NCBI RefSeq assembly: GCF_025995175.1
Contig: NZ_BAPV01000004.1
Coordinates: 186,001-250,000 of the forward strand
Origin: Asaia krungthepensis NRIC 0535
Lineage (GTDB): Bacteria; Pseudomonadota; Alphaproteobacteria; Acetobacterales; Acetobacteraceae
Length of the DNA stretch: 64,000 bases
Reading direction: 5' to 3'
The position numbers and the translations under genes are program-made. Below, piece after piece: positions 9,491 to 18,950 of this stretch. Within the stretch, counting starts at the first letter, position 1. Each line of letters opens with the position of its first letter. The notes under the pieces are model-generated. The model searched no databases and was not told the DNA's origin. It was given only the letters and a program-made list of their open reading frames with translations.

Positions 9491-10837
9491 ATGCCGGTCA
9501 CGAAACCTGTCCTGACCGGCCTTTGCCTGCTCGCTGCCTTCTGTGTACCGCGTCTTTCAAGCGAGGGCGCCGAAGGCTGGCACACCCAGCCCCGCCTCGT
9601 TCTGGGCCGCCTCAGCTTGGTCAGTCAGGCTGCAGCAGCCCACGCCCCCGTTAAAAAGCCTGCGGTATCGACCGCAAGCCAGCGCGCCCTCGACGCAGCA
9701 AAGCGCGACCGCGCTGCACTTCTCGCTCGCAAGGCGCGCGAGGCATCGCTGATTGATGCCCAGCGCAAGGCCCAGGCCAAGGCCACACGAGATGCCGCCA
9801 TCGAGGCCGATAAGGCACGCCATTTCTCGGCCCTGACCGATCGGGCGGCCAGCGAGTTGGCCGCCACAGAAAAGACCATTACCGCCCTCACCGACGATAT
9901 CGCGCGCCTGACCGCGCAGCAGGAAGCGCAGCGCGCGGCGCTTGCCCAACGCCGTGCCAGTCTCCAGGCCATCCTGCCTGTTGCGCTGCGTCTGTCACGC
10001 TATCCGGGCACGTCTTTCGTAGCGTTGTCGGGTCAGGCTGACGACTCCGTTCAGGGTCTTAGTCTGATCGCAGGCCTGACACGCCTCACCGCGCGTCAGG
10101 CCGATGACCTGCACGGACAGCAGGTTCTGCTGGATCAGACGGCGCAGGAACTCGCCCAGCGAAACAGCGCGCTCGAAAAGGCGCGCGCCACCCTCGCCCG
10201 TCTGCGCGACGTGAATGCGCGTAAGATGGATCAGGCCACCCATCAGCAGGAAGAGGCCGAGGCACGCGCCAGACAGGCGCGCGACGATATCGCGGCGGCG
10301 ACTGCGAAGGCCGCAACGCTGGATGACGCCCTGAGCGCCATCGACAAGGTACAGGCCAGCTTGCGGGCGCGTATGGAAGAGGAGGCGCGCGCGCTCGAGC
10401 GCGCCAATCAGAAGGCAAAAGCCGAGGCGATGTCGGCTCAGGCCAGAAAACTCTCGGAGTCTCACGGTTCGGGCGTCAGCCATGGCGGGGGACATGGGCC
10501 GGTTTCAGGGACCGTCACGACTTTCTGGCATCAGAGCACCGAAAGCGGACCAGCGACGGGCCTCACCTATGCCGCCTCTGCGGGAAGCGCCGTCAGCGCG
10601 CCCTGCGCCGGGCAGGTCGATTTTGCCGGTCCCTTCCGCTCCTTCGGTAACATGGTCATTCTCGATTGCGGGCGGCATTACCGCTTCGTGCTCTCGGGGC
10701 TGGGTGCGCTCTCGGTGTCCAGCGGGCAGGCAGTGGGCCGCCACGAAACGCTCGGCAGCATGGGCCCCGGAGGGGGAGCGCTCTTCGTGCAACTTCGCTC
10801 GGGCAGCAGCATCATCGACCCGCGCCCCTACCTGTAA
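9491..10837 (+). CDS. EnvC-like murein hydrolase activator
   Basis: A 448-aa protein with an N-terminal hydrophobic segment, a long Ala/Arg/Glu-rich coiled coil (about 60-330) and a C-terminal LytM/M23 fold (about 345-448). EnvC-type proteins activate cell-wall amidases at division, using the coiled coil for septal recruitment. The M23 domain here lacks the zinc-binding HxH and HxxxD residues, which is typical of activators rather than peptidases. It follows gpmI by seven bases and precedes ctpA, the usual alphaproteobacterial order. A role in daughter-cell separation is inferred from family and context. Confidence 0.85.
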   Translation: MPVTKPVLTGLCLLAAFCVPRLSSEGAEGWHTQPRLVLGRLSLVSQAAAAHAPVKKPAVSTASQRALDAAKRDRAALLARKAREASLIDAQRKAQAKATRDAAIEADKARHFSALTDRAASELAATEKTITALTDDIARLTAQQEAQRAALAQRRASLQAILPVALRLSRYPGTSFVALSGQADDSVQGLSLIAGLTRLTARQADDLHGQQVLLDQTAQELAQRNSALEKARATLARLRDVNARKMDQATHQQEEAEARARQARDDIAAATAKAATLDDALSAIDKVQASLRARMEEEARALERANQKAKAEAMSAQARKLSESHGSGVSHGGGHGPVSGTVTTFWHQSTESGPATGLTYAASAGSAVSAPCAGQVDFAGPFRSFGNMVILDCGRHYRFVLSGLGALSVSSGQAVGRHETLGSMGPGGGALFVQLRSGSSIIDPRPYL

Positions 10838-10899
10838 GGGGGCTTCAGGATGGGTTCGCCGGGGAATGATCGGATCGCTCTTGGCGATTCTGCGTTGTT

Positions 10900-10928
10900 T
10901 CGACAGAGTGCATCAAGAACGCTATAGA
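10900..10928 (+). promoter_or_regulatory. Candidate sigma70 promoter for ctpA
   Basis: TCGACA (10900-10905) and TATAGA (10923-10928) are separated by 17 bases, in the 203-base gap before ctpA. This would let ctpA and rppH be expressed apart from gpmI-envC. Inferred from hexamers only. Confidence 0.45.
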
Positions 10929-11040
10929 TTGAGCCTCTCCATTCGGCAGGGACGCCGTATCGGCCCCCTGCCAACAGACAGACGCTAACAGGATCGGCTT
11001 CGGAGTATGCGCTCCGCACCGGATTCAAGGGATGAATTGC

Positions 11041-12540
11041 ATGAAGCTCCGCACTGGTCTGCTGCTCGGAACGGCATTCCTGGCCGGAATCACCGCCGGT
11101 CCGACACTGGAAGCCGTCATGGCGCCAAGCCTTGGGCAGATGATCAGCAGCAAGGCTTTCGCCAAGGAGGTCGTGGCCGACCCCGATAATCACAGCGAGA
11201 CCCTGCGCCTGCTCACCCTGTTCGGCACGGTGCTCGATCTGGTGCGCGCCGAATATGTGGAGCCGGTCAGCGACAAGGACCTGATCACCAACGCGCTCGA
11301 CGGCATGGTGGGGGGGCTCGACCCCCATAGCTCCTACATGAACGAAAAGCAGTTCAAGGAGATGCAGATCCAGATCAGCGGCAAGTTCGGCGGTCTGGGC
11401 GTGCAGGTTCAGCAGCAGAATGGCCATATCCGTGTGGTCTCGCCCATCGACGGCACCCCGGCCTCCCGCGCCGGGCTGAAGCCCGGTGACTACATCACCG
11501 AGGTCGACGGCAAGTCTCTCGAAGGGCTGACACTCGATCAGGCCGTAACCAAGATGCGCGGTGACCCAGGTACCAAGATCACCCTGACGATCGTGCGCGC
11601 CAAGGAACCCAAGCCGCTCAAGATCACCATGACCCGTGAAGTGGTCCATGTACAGGTCGTGCGCTCGTCGCTCTACGGCAATATCGGGTATATCCGCATC
11701 TCCGAATTCGACGACGATACCGAAACCGCGCTGCATGAGGCCTATGACAAGCTCAAGGCCAAATCGGGCAACAAGCTTCAGGGTCTCGTGCTCGATCTGC
11801 GTCTGAACCCGGGCGGCAAGCTCGATCAGGCCATCGCCGTCAGCGATGATTTCATCCCCGAGGGCGAAATCGTCTCGATCCGCGGCCGCCATGCGGAGAA
11901 CAACCGCCGCTGGGATGCCAAGGGCACCGATATCACCGGCAAGCTGCCGATTGTCGTGCTGATCGACGGCGGCTCGGCCTCTGCCTCCGAAATCGTGGCC
12001 GGTGCGCTGCAGGATCATCGCCGCGCCGTCCTGGTGGGCGAGAAATCCTTTGGCAAGGGCTCGGTTCAGTCGCTCATTCCCGTCCCGGGCCATGGCGCGG
12101 TGCGTCTGACCACGGCGCGCTACTATACGCCTTCGGGCCGCTCCATTCAGGCGCTGGGCATTGCGCCCGATATTGTGGTGAAGGAGAGCAAGGACGACGA
12201 TGGCTACGGCTATCGTGAGGCCGATCTCGCCCATATCATCACTAACACGGGCGGCAACAAGAACAAGGCTCCGGCCCGCACGGATCTACCTTCCATCTCG
12301 GGCAGCATCCCTCATGCGCCTGCCGATAACTGGCCGCGTTTCGACCCGGCCAAGCCGGCCACCGACTTCCAGCTTCAGCAGGGGCTGCGTGTGGTCCGCG
12401 CCATGGCCTCTCTCCCCGACGAGGCCCTGCCGCTGGGCCAGCCCGCGGCCGACAAACCGGCGGACAAGAAGGAAGACAAGCCGACCTCGCCGCCCCCAGC
12501 GCCTCCTCAGGCGCAACAGACCACGCTACCCCATCACTGA
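11041..12540 (+). CDS. ctpA: Carboxy-terminal processing protease (S41)
   Basis: A periplasmic serine protease that trims or degrades proteins from their C terminus, 499 aa. After an N-terminal signal segment it has a PDZ domain (about 100-180), then the S41 catalytic domain with the nucleophile Ser314 in SASASE and the general base Lys339 in SFGKG. The spacing of 25 residues matches E. coli Prc. The C-terminal tail is Pro/Lys/Ala-rich. An upstream in-frame ATG at 11032 exists, but AAGGG is correctly spaced for the ATG at 11041. In other bacteria CtpA-type proteases control levels of cell-wall hydrolases, which fits the envC neighbour. Confidence 0.95.
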   Translation: MKLRTGLLLGTAFLAGITAGPTLEAVMAPSLGQMISSKAFAKEVVADPDNHSETLRLLTLFGTVLDLVRAEYVEPVSDKDLITNALDGMVGGLDPHSSYMNEKQFKEMQIQISGKFGGLGVQVQQQNGHIRVVSPIDGTPASRAGLKPGDYITEVDGKSLEGLTLDQAVTKMRGDPGTKITLTIVRAKEPKPLKITMTREVVHVQVVRSSLYGNIGYIRISEFDDDTETALHEAYDKLKAKSGNKLQGLVLDLRLNPGGKLDQAIAVSDDFIPEGEIVSIRGRHAENNRRWDAKGTDITGKLPIVVLIDGGSASASEIVAGALQDHRRAVLVGEKSFGKGSVQSLIPVPGHGAVRLTTARYYTPSGRSIQALGIAPDIVVKESKDDDGYGYREADLAHIITNTGGNKNKAPARTDLPSISGSIPHAPADNWPRFDPAKPATDFQLQQGLRVVRAMASLPDEALPLGQPAADKPADKKEDKPTSPPPAPPQAQQTTLPHH

Positions 12541-12555
12541 TCACGATCACCTCTC

Positions 12556-12585
12556 CCGGCCCCTCCCAGAAGGGGCCGGTTTCTT
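12556..12585 (+). terminator. Intrinsic terminator after ctpA
   Basis: A 9-bp GC-rich stem (12556-12564 with 12571-12579) has a six-base loop and is followed by tttctt. It lies only 14 bases before the rppH ATG, so partial readthrough is needed unless rppH has its own start point. Confidence 0.75.
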
Positions 12586-12599
12586 ATGGACTCACCGCC

Positions 12600-13097
12600 A
12601 TGATCGATCCGCAGACCCTACCTTATCGCCCCAATGTCGGCATCATGCTGTTCAATCGTGAGGGTGCCTTGTTCCTGGCCAGACGCACGGATCTGCGTGA
12701 TGTGTGGCAATGCCCCCAGGGCGGTATCGACGATCATGAATCTCCAGAGGAAGCGGCCATAAGGGAATTGCGTGAGGAAACGGGACTGCGCCATGGCACA
12801 TTACTGGGTAGCTATCCCGGATGGCTTTCCTATGACCTGCCCGCGCATCTGATCGGCAAGGCACTCCACGGCCGTTATCGTGGCCAGACCCAGCGCTGGT
12901 TTGCAATGCGCATGACCGAACCGGACACAGCGATCAATCTTGCAGGAGACGGGACGGAACCCGCCGAATTCGACAAGTGGGAATGGGTGGCACCCGATGA
13001 GGTGCTCCGCTTCAATCTGGGGTTCAAACGCGCCTTGTATGAACAGATCCTGCCGACACTCTCCGCCCTCGCCCCGCCGCTCCCGGCAAAGGGCTAG
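12600..13097 (+). CDS. rppH: RNA pyrophosphohydrolase (Nudix)
   Basis: Removes pyrophosphate from 5' triphosphate RNA ends and so can trigger decay. The 165-aa protein has the RppH opening PYRPNVGIMLFN and the Nudix box GGIDDHESPEEAAIRELREE (41-60, continuing TGL), with the catalytic glutamates in REEL-type context. The WQCPQGG motif that marks RppH over other Nudix enzymes is present at 36-42. It sits right after the ctpA terminator without a strong ribosome binding site. The related Ap4A hydrolase activity is the main alternative name. Confidence 0.93.
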   Translation: MIDPQTLPYRPNVGIMLFNREGALFLARRTDLRDVWQCPQGGIDDHESPEEAAIRELREETGLRHGTLLGSYPGWLSYDLPAHLIGKALHGRYRGQTQRWFAMRMTEPDTAINLAGDGTEPAEFDKWEWVAPDEVLRFNLGFKRALYEQILPTLSALAPPLPAKG

Positions 13098-13140
13098 GCA
13101 GCAGCCTTCCGACCGTCCCGGTCGGGCCCGAATGCCCCCC

Positions 13141-14979
13141 TCACAGGGCGGCTTCGGTCACACCGGCTTCAACGGGGGCCATATCAAGTCCTTCCACGAG
13201 GTCGAGGGACTGATTGCGCACGAGACGGGCATAGAGTCCCCCCTGTGCCTGCAATTCGGTATGCGTACCGAGCTCGACGGCTGCTCCGTCACTCATCACG
13301 ATGATCAGATCGGCGCTTTTTACGGTGGAGAGACGATGCGCCACGATGATCGTGGTGCGGTCGCGTCGCAGGTCGGACAGGGTCGCCTGCACTTTCGCCT
13401 CGCTCTCGGAATCGAGTGCACTCGTGGCTTCATCGAGCAGAAGGAGGCGCGGATCACGCAGCAGGGCGCGCGCCAGGGCGACGCGCTGCCTCTGCCCCCC
13501 TGAGAGTCGCTGGCCGCCGGGGCCGACGCGCGTATCGAGCCCCATGGGCAGGGTGTCGGCAAAATCCACCGCCGCCGCGAGGGCGGCGGCTTCGACCTCG
13601 GCACGGCTCGCATGCGGGCGACCGATGCGAATATTATCGAGCACCGACATGTCGAAAAGCGTCGTATCCTGACTCACATAGGCTATCGCGTCGCGCAGAT
13701 CGTCCAGTCGGAGGTCGCGCAGATCGACCCCATCCAGCAGGATTTTGCCGCTGCTCACATCATGAAGCCGAGGGATGAGCGAAAGCGCTGTCGACTTGCC
13801 TGCGCCCGAGGGGCCGACCAGCGCTACAGTCCAGCCGGGACGCACGTCGAAGCTGAGTGCTCGCAATCCGGCGCGCCCATCTGGATAAACGAACCCGACC
13901 TCTTCGAAGGTCAGACGCCCATGGCCCGGCGGCAGGCTGCGCGCATCCGCGCGTTCCGCCACGGCGGGCGGCTCGTCGATGACGGAGAAGACACGTTCCA
14001 GCCCGCCAAGCCCTTCCTGAAGCGCGGCGTTGAGCGAGCCCAAGGCCCTGAGCGGACGCGATGCCGCAAAAAGCGCGGCGATGAACGCGGTGAAATCGCC
14101 CAGCGTAGCCCCGCCCATGGCGGCGCGCCATCCGGCAAAACCGAGTACGGCTGCAATAGCCGTTCCGCCCAGAACCTCCAGTACCGGATCGACGCGGGCA
14201 CGCCCGCGCGAAATGCGCCAGAACGCCTCGTGCAACAGGTCGAGAGAGTGATCCACGCGACGGGATTCGCTCTCTTCCATGCGATAGACCCGCACCTGTC
14301 GCGCCAGGGCAAAACTCTCATTGAGGAGGGTCGCGGTTTCGCCAATCTGCTCCTGCATGCCCCCCGAGGCCCGACGCACCCTCTTGCCCAGTTTCTGGAT
14401 CGGTACGGCGGCAACGGGATAGAGCACCAGCGCAATCAGGCTGAGCTCCCAATCGGTGTAGATCATCGAGGCCACAAGCCCGACCACCGTCACCACGTCG
14501 CCCAGCGCGTTGACGGCGCGGATCATGGCCTCACGTATCGAGACGGCGTCGGTGGTGAAACGCGCCGCCCATTGCGCAGGCGCTTCCTTTTCGATGCGGG
14601 CAATGTCGGTGCTCAGCGCATGGGCGAACATGCGTGATTGCAGGCCGCGAATGACCACCAGAACCAGGCTCTGGACCGAGAGGGTCTGACCGTATTGCGT
14701 GGCGGCCTTGAGCCCTGTGACGAGCACGACCAGCGCAGGAACCTGATAGAGAATACGCGGATCGTGCACCGCGAACATATCGACGGCTCGCTTGATCACC
14801 AGTGGATAAAGCGCTGTCAGCCCGGCCGTCAGAACGGTCAGTACGACTACGCTGGCCAGACGCCCGACATGCTGGCGCACTTCCTCACGCCAGATACGAA
14901 AGAGCATCTGACGCCCCTGCGCCCCCTGAGGGTCAATGCGTCGCAATTGGGGCTGATTTGCGGGCTGCGCTGTTTTCAT
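13141..14979 (-). CDS. ABC exporter, fused membrane and ATPase domains
   Basis: A 612-aa half-transporter expected to act as a homodimer in the inner membrane. The type I exporter transmembrane domain with six segments covers about 40-320. The nucleotide-binding domain follows, with Walker A GPSGAGKST, signature LSGGQ, Walker B LLLLDEA and a switch histidine in VAHRLST. It resembles MsbA or multidrug/lipid exporters, but the substrate cannot be told from sequence. It lies nine bases downstream of cca on the same strand, so the two are probably co-transcribed. The convergent rppH ends 43 bases away. Confidence 0.9.
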   Translation of the reverse strand: MKTAQPANQPQLRRIDPQGAQGRQMLFRIWREEVRQHVGRLASVVVLTVLTAGLTALYPLVIKRAVDMFAVHDPRILYQVPALVVLVTGLKAATQYGQTLSVQSLVLVVIRGLQSRMFAHALSTDIARIEKEAPAQWAARFTTDAVSIREAMIRAVNALGDVVTVVGLVASMIYTDWELSLIALVLYPVAAVPIQKLGKRVRRASGGMQEQIGETATLLNESFALARQVRVYRMEESESRRVDHSLDLLHEAFWRISRGRARVDPVLEVLGGTAIAAVLGFAGWRAAMGGATLGDFTAFIAALFAASRPLRALGSLNAALQEGLGGLERVFSVIDEPPAVAERADARSLPPGHGRLTFEEVGFVYPDGRAGLRALSFDVRPGWTVALVGPSGAGKSTALSLIPRLHDVSSGKILLDGVDLRDLRLDDLRDAIAYVSQDTTLFDMSVLDNIRIGRPHASRAEVEAAALAAAVDFADTLPMGLDTRVGPGGQRLSGGQRQRVALARALLRDPRLLLLDEATSALDSESEAKVQATLSDLRRDRTTIIVAHRLSTVKSADLIIVMSDGAAVELGTHTELQAQGGLYARLVRNQSLDLVEGLDMAPVEAGVTEAAL

Positions 14980-14988
14980 CCCTGCCGT

Positions 14989-16206
14989 TTACCTTTCTCG
15001 GCCTTGCGGGGAAAGGGGCAGACGGTTTTTGAGCTCGGCCAGACAGGCCTTACGATCAGGCAGACATCCCCTGTCGCGCCACCATGCCTGAAGACTGGCG
15101 AGAGCCACGCCGATTGCGGGACCCGGGAGTCCTCCGGCTTCCAGCACGTCGCGTCCCGCCAGCGGAAATACCGGACGCTCCATGCCGATCAGTCTGGCGC
15201 GTAGCGCATTCCATGCTTCCGGCGGTGTTTTGTCATCCTGCGTCTGAAGCAGCCAGCTCCGGTCGAGCAGCGTCTGATGTTCCACCATGGCAAGCAGACG
15301 CCGGAGCGCATCGTCATCGCATTGCGGGGACACGATATCCGTCTTGTTAGACCGATCTGGCCCTCGCATGAGGGCGAGGCGTTGCGCCTGCTTGCCAGAG
15401 AGGCGCAATCTCTCTGCAAGGTCTGGCGCGTCACTCAACAGACCCAGCCTCAGAACACCATCCTCAGGTACACCGAGCGATAGGCCTCGGACCAGCCTCT
15501 CAGTCTGGGGTGACGCGATGATGCGGTCCAGCACATCCGCTGCCTCCATATGGTCAAGGCAGCGTGCCAGATGCGGCCCGGTGAGGATGCGCAGCATCTC
15601 GCTCGCGAGACGCTCGGCCGATAGCCCGCCAATCATCCCGGCAAGGCCACGTATGGCCGTCATCGCCTCCGGATCGGGGCGATCCCCGCCGAAACGCGCA
15701 TCGAAGCGGAAGAAGCGCAGGATACGCAGGGCATCTTCCTCAATGCGTCGCCCAGCTTCTCCGACAAAGCGTACTCTGCACGCAGCGAGATCGCTACGCC
15801 CGCCGAAATAGTCGTGAATCACACCGAAGCGGTCGCAGAACATTGCATTGATGGTGAAATCGCGCCGCGCCGCATCTTCCTGCCAGTCTGTGGTCCAAGC
15901 GACCTCGGCATGACGCCCGTCCGTCGCGACATCGCGCCGCAGGGTGGTAATCTCGTATGGGATCCGATCGATCAGCGCCGTGATCGTGCCATGCGCAAGC
16001 CCGGTCGGAATAGTCTTTATTCCCGCGTCCTCGAGAAGGGCTTGAACCTCGTGAGGAGGCTCGGGGGTCGCCAGATCGAGATCATGGACATGCTGCCCCC
16101 CGAGCAGAAGATCGCGCACCGAACCGCCAACGAGACGGGCCCCGGGCAAAAAGCGCCAGAGCCGGTCCAGGCCGGAGCGCTGGGGAAGCTGGTCGAGAAG
16201 TGTCAC
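14989..16206 (-). CDS. cca: CCA tRNA nucleotidyltransferase
   Basis: Adds or repairs the 3' CCA of tRNA; a class II nucleotidyltransferase, 405 aa. The head domain shows GGSVRDLLLG (27-36), the catalytic carboxylates in DLDLA, and RRDFTINAM, followed by the nucleotide-selecting helix RIEEDALRILRFFRF. The start is a GTG at 16206, because no ATG is found in frame before the upstream gene ends. It follows the DUF1285 gene by 41 bases, an arrangement common in alphaproteobacteria. A poly(A) polymerase (pcnB) annotation is possible for this family, but the length and motifs favour CCA addition. Confidence 0.92.
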   Translation of the reverse strand: MTLLDQLPQRSGLDRLWRFLPGARLVGGSVRDLLLGGQHVHDLDLATPEPPHEVQALLEDAGIKTIPTGLAHGTITALIDRIPYEITTLRRDVATDGRHAEVAWTTDWQEDAARRDFTINAMFCDRFGVIHDYFGGRSDLAACRVRFVGEAGRRIEEDALRILRFFRFDARFGGDRPDPEAMTAIRGLAGMIGGLSAERLASEMLRILTGPHLARCLDHMEAADVLDRIIASPQTERLVRGLSLGVPEDGVLRLGLLSDAPDLAERLRLSGKQAQRLALMRGPDRSNKTDIVSPQCDDDALRRLLAMVEHQTLLDRSWLLQTQDDKTPPEAWNALRARLIGMERPVFPLAGRDVLEAGGLPGPAIGVALASLQAWWRDRGCLPDRKACLAELKNRLPLSPQGRER

Positions 16207-16247
16207 GGCAGACCCGGTCGAAAAATCACTGAAGGATATCCCGCCCT

Positions 16248-16823
16248 CTAGGGCGCTGGCATCGGAGCGAGGGGGAAGAAGATGTCATGGCTCCATACCC
16301 CCATGCAGGGGCGGCATCCCACATGGCCGGGAACGGCCAGCGCCACAAGCTCATAATAGACCGGGCGCGAAAGGCGCGCGAGAATGGGCTTGTCGCCCTC
16401 GCCGCGTCGTACCTGCACATAGGGAATGGCGGCGCAATCCTCTGACGGGGGATGATCCCAGTCCACGATCAGAGGATGGGACGGACCCACACAGAGCAGC
16501 TCGTCCATGTTGGTGCGCAGGCACAGATTCTGCTGGCGCCCGCATCCCCCCCGGAAATCGAGCTCGCGCACGATAAAAGGCGCATCTTCCACCTGGATGA
16601 TACCGGCCTCGGTTGGGGTGCGCAGCCAGAAATCCCCTGCCCGATCGCGCGTGAGCATGGAGCCGAACAGACAGAGCATCTCCTTGCGCTTCACGGGCGA
16701 GCCCCGATAGAGCCAGGTTCCGTCACGACGGATAATGAAGGGAAGCGCGCGCGGCGCTGTCTCGCCGTCCCTGCCCGTTTCCTTGCCGGAAGCGTCGATG
16801 CGTTCATCGTTCTCGCAGGTCAT
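16248..16823 (-). CDS. DUF1285 domain protein
   Basis: A 191-aa protein of the DUF1285 family, known from structures but without an assigned reaction. Features include the motif DGTWLYRGSPVKRKEM, a Cys-rich stretch around GGCGRQQNLCLRTN, and a FFPL tail. The ATG at 16823 is used here; the frame extends to a TTG at 16871 (207 aa), and neither start has a strong ribosome binding site. It is divergent from the MoxR operon and directly upstream of cca. DUF1285 genes are regularly found beside MoxR/DUF58 operons in alphaproteobacteria, so a shared envelope or stress role is possible. Confidence 0.85.
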   Translation of the reverse strand: MTCENDERIDASGKETGRDGETAPRALPFIIRRDGTWLYRGSPVKRKEMLCLFGSMLTRDRAGDFWLRTPTEAGIIQVEDAPFIVRELDFRGGCGRQQNLCLRTNMDELLCVGPSHPLIVDWDHPPSEDCAAIPYVQVRRGEGDKPILARLSRPVYYELVALAVPGHVGCRPCMGVWSHDIFFPLAPMPAP

Positions 16824-16968
16824 CGGCAGCTCAGCGCAGCCCGATGCCCGTTTTGCCCCACCTTCCCTCAACGCTCTCTCCGCTCGTGGTCCAAAAATCT
16901 GGTCTCATGCTGCAAGTTGGGTCGTCTTATGGCTTGATGAAACCCCCGGAACTGTCAGATTGGCAAAT

Positions 16969-17997
16969 ATGAGCCAGAACGATCTCTCTTCCTTCCCCGC
17001 CCGGCCCTTCTCCGATACGACACAGGCGGAGCTCGCCATGGCAGAGCGCCTGACCGCACAGCTTGGCGCGGTACGCAGCGCCATCGGTCAGGTCGTGCTC
17101 GGCCAGCGCGACGTGATCGACCGGCTTCTGGTCACGATCCTTTCCGGAGGTCACGCCCTTTTGATCGGCGCGCCAGGTCTGGGCAAGACGCTTCTGGTCA
17201 GCACGGCAGCCCATGTGCTTGGGCTGGACACACGCCGTGTCCAGTTCACACCCGATCTGATGCCCTCGGATATTACGGGCAGCGATATTCTGGACGAGGA
17301 TGAGAACGGACGGCGCTTCTTCCGCTTCGTGAAGGGGCCGATCTTCACCCAGCTTCTTCTGGCCGATGAGATCAATCGCGCCAGCCCCCGCACACAATCG
17401 GCCCTGCTTCAGGCCATGCAGGAATATGAGGTCGCCCAGGCAGGGACCAATCATAAGCTGCCCCGGCCTTTCCATGTTCTGGCAACCCAGAATCCGATCG
17501 AGCAGGAAGGCACATATCCGCTTCCCGAGGCCCAGCTCGATCGCTTCATGCTGCGCATCGCCCTCAGCTTCCCCGAGCGCGATGCAGAGCGCGAAATGCT
17601 GCTTCAGACCACGGGTGCCGAGACCGCCACCGCCCCCGTCCTGCTTTCAGCGCGCGACCTGATCGATGCGCAGGCGCTCGTGCGCAGTCTGCCGGTGGGC
17701 GAAAAAATCCTTGAGGCGATCCTGACACTCGTGCGTGGCCTGCGCCCCGAAACCGCCTACAAGCCCGACATCGCGTCCTCTCTGCTCTACGGCCCCGGCC
17801 CGCGCGCGGCCCAGGCCCTGATGCTGAGCTGCCGCGCTCAGGCGCTTCTGGATGGTCGCCTGAGCCCGAGCCTCGACGATCTGGCAGAACTTGCAGAACC
17901 GGTTCTCGCCCATCGCATGGCGCTCAGCTTCTCCGCACGCGCGTCCGGGCAGAAGGTCGAGGCTCTGATCGCATCGGCCGTCGAGACGCTTCTCTGA
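16969..17997 (+). CDS. MoxR family AAA+ ATPase
   Basis: A 342-aa AAA+ ATPase of the MoxR group, thought to act as a chaperone that helps fold, load metal into or activate VWA-domain partners. Walker A is GAPGLGKT at residues 67-74, Walker B LLLADE near 129-134, and a sensor/arginine region reads ATQNPIEQEGTYPLPEAQLD. The start is the ATG giving MSQNDL; the longer frame upstream is unlike the family. Its TGA is followed two bases later by the GTG of the DUF58 gene. This is the first gene of a four-gene operon whose partners all look like VWA or membrane proteins. Confidence 0.93.
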   Translation: MSQNDLSSFPARPFSDTTQAELAMAERLTAQLGAVRSAIGQVVLGQRDVIDRLLVTILSGGHALLIGAPGLGKTLLVSTAAHVLGLDTRRVQFTPDLMPSDITGSDILDEDENGRRFFRFVKGPIFTQLLLADEINRASPRTQSALLQAMQEYEVAQAGTNHKLPRPFHVLATQNPIEQEGTYPLPEAQLDRFMLRIALSFPERDAEREMLLQTTGAETATAPVLLSARDLIDAQALVRSLPVGEKILEAILTLVRGLRPETAYKPDIASSLLYGPGPRAAQALMLSCRAQALLDGRLSPSLDDLAELAEPVLAHRMALSFSARASGQKVEALIASAVETLL

Positions 17998-17999
17998 TC

Positions 18000-18950
18000 G
18001 TGAGCGGTTTTTTCGCGACATGGCGACGCAAGGCCGGGTTGAGCGCTTCAGGCTCTCGGCCCAGTACCTCCCCTGACCGGCATCCCGATACGCAGGTACC
18101 GGCCGAGGCCGAGGCCCTCCTTCCCCCGCTCGTGATCGAGGCGGAACGTATTGGGCGGCAACTACGCGCAGGTGTGCATCATCAGCATCGCGCCGGAGCG
18201 GGCGAGGATTTCTGGCAATACCGACCGGCTCACGACCACGAACCCGCCCACCGCATCGACTGGCGGCAATCAGCGAGAAGCGACCAGCTCTGGGTGCGTG
18301 AGCGCGAGGCCGAGGGCGCGCAGCTTCTTACCCTGTGGTGCGATCCTTCCCCCTCCATGGCCTGGCGCTCACGAACTACCCTGCCCCTGAAGCAGGATCA
18401 GGCCCGACTGGCCACACTCTCCCTCGCCGCTGCCGCACTCCACGGAGGAGAACGCGTCTCGTTGCTCAACGGGCCGGAACAGGAGCGCTCTGTCAGCGGT
18501 GCCCATTCCCTGACGCGTCTGGGCCAGAACCTGACCGTCGGTCCCGCAGCGAGCCTGCCCAATCTCGATACGATACGCCCCTGGGGCCAACTCGTTCTGG
18601 TCAGCGATTTCCTCTTCCCGCCTGAAACGCTCGAAGCATTGCTGCGCGACATCGCCGCGCGTCCGGCCAGAACCGAACTGCTCTGCATTCTCGACCCGGC
18701 TGAACGAAGCCTGCCCTATGCCGGGCATATCAGCTTCAACAGTCTGGAGGGAGAGGAGCGCCTGACCCTCCCTGCCGTCGAGACGCTGATGGAGTCCTAT
18801 GAACAGGCAATGAAAGCCCATCTCGACCAGATGACCCGTCTCGCCGAGGCGCATCGCGCGGGGTTGACCCTTCATCATACCGATCAGCCGCTTCTTCCCG
18901 CCCTGCTCGCGCTTTATGCCCGTCTCAGCGGGGGGAAGCTGCACGCATGA
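18000..18950 (+). CDS. DUF58 domain protein (VWA-like)
   Basis: A 316-aa protein with the DUF58 signature: a gly-rich GAGEDFWQYRP stretch followed by HRIDWRQSAR (about 67-92), then a VWA-like fold opening with WCDPSPSMAW. DUF58 proteins are encoded next to MoxR ATPases and are thought to be their substrates or partners. The start is a GTG two bases after the MoxR stop, and the end overlaps the next ATG by four bases. There is no transmembrane segment, so it is probably cytoplasmic or peripheral. Confidence 0.88.
   Translation: MSGFFATWRRKAGLSASGSRPSTSPDRHPDTQVPAEAEALLPPLVIEAERIGRQLRAGVHHQHRAGAGEDFWQYRPAHDHEPAHRIDWRQSARSDQLWVREREAEGAQLLTLWCDPSPSMAWRSRTTLPLKQDQARLATLSLAAAALHGGERVSLLNGPEQERSVSGAHSLTRLGQNLTVGPAASLPNLDTIRPWGQLVLVSDFLFPPETLEALLRDIAARPARTELLCILDPAERSLPYAGHISFNSLEGEERLTLPAVETLMESYEQAMKAHLDQMTRLAEAHRAGLTLHHTDQPLLPALLALYARLSGGKLHA

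Noticed and set aside
13109-13125. Terminator between rppH and the ABC exporter
   Set aside because: A 7-bp stem with a three-base loop exists, but no T tract follows on either strand.
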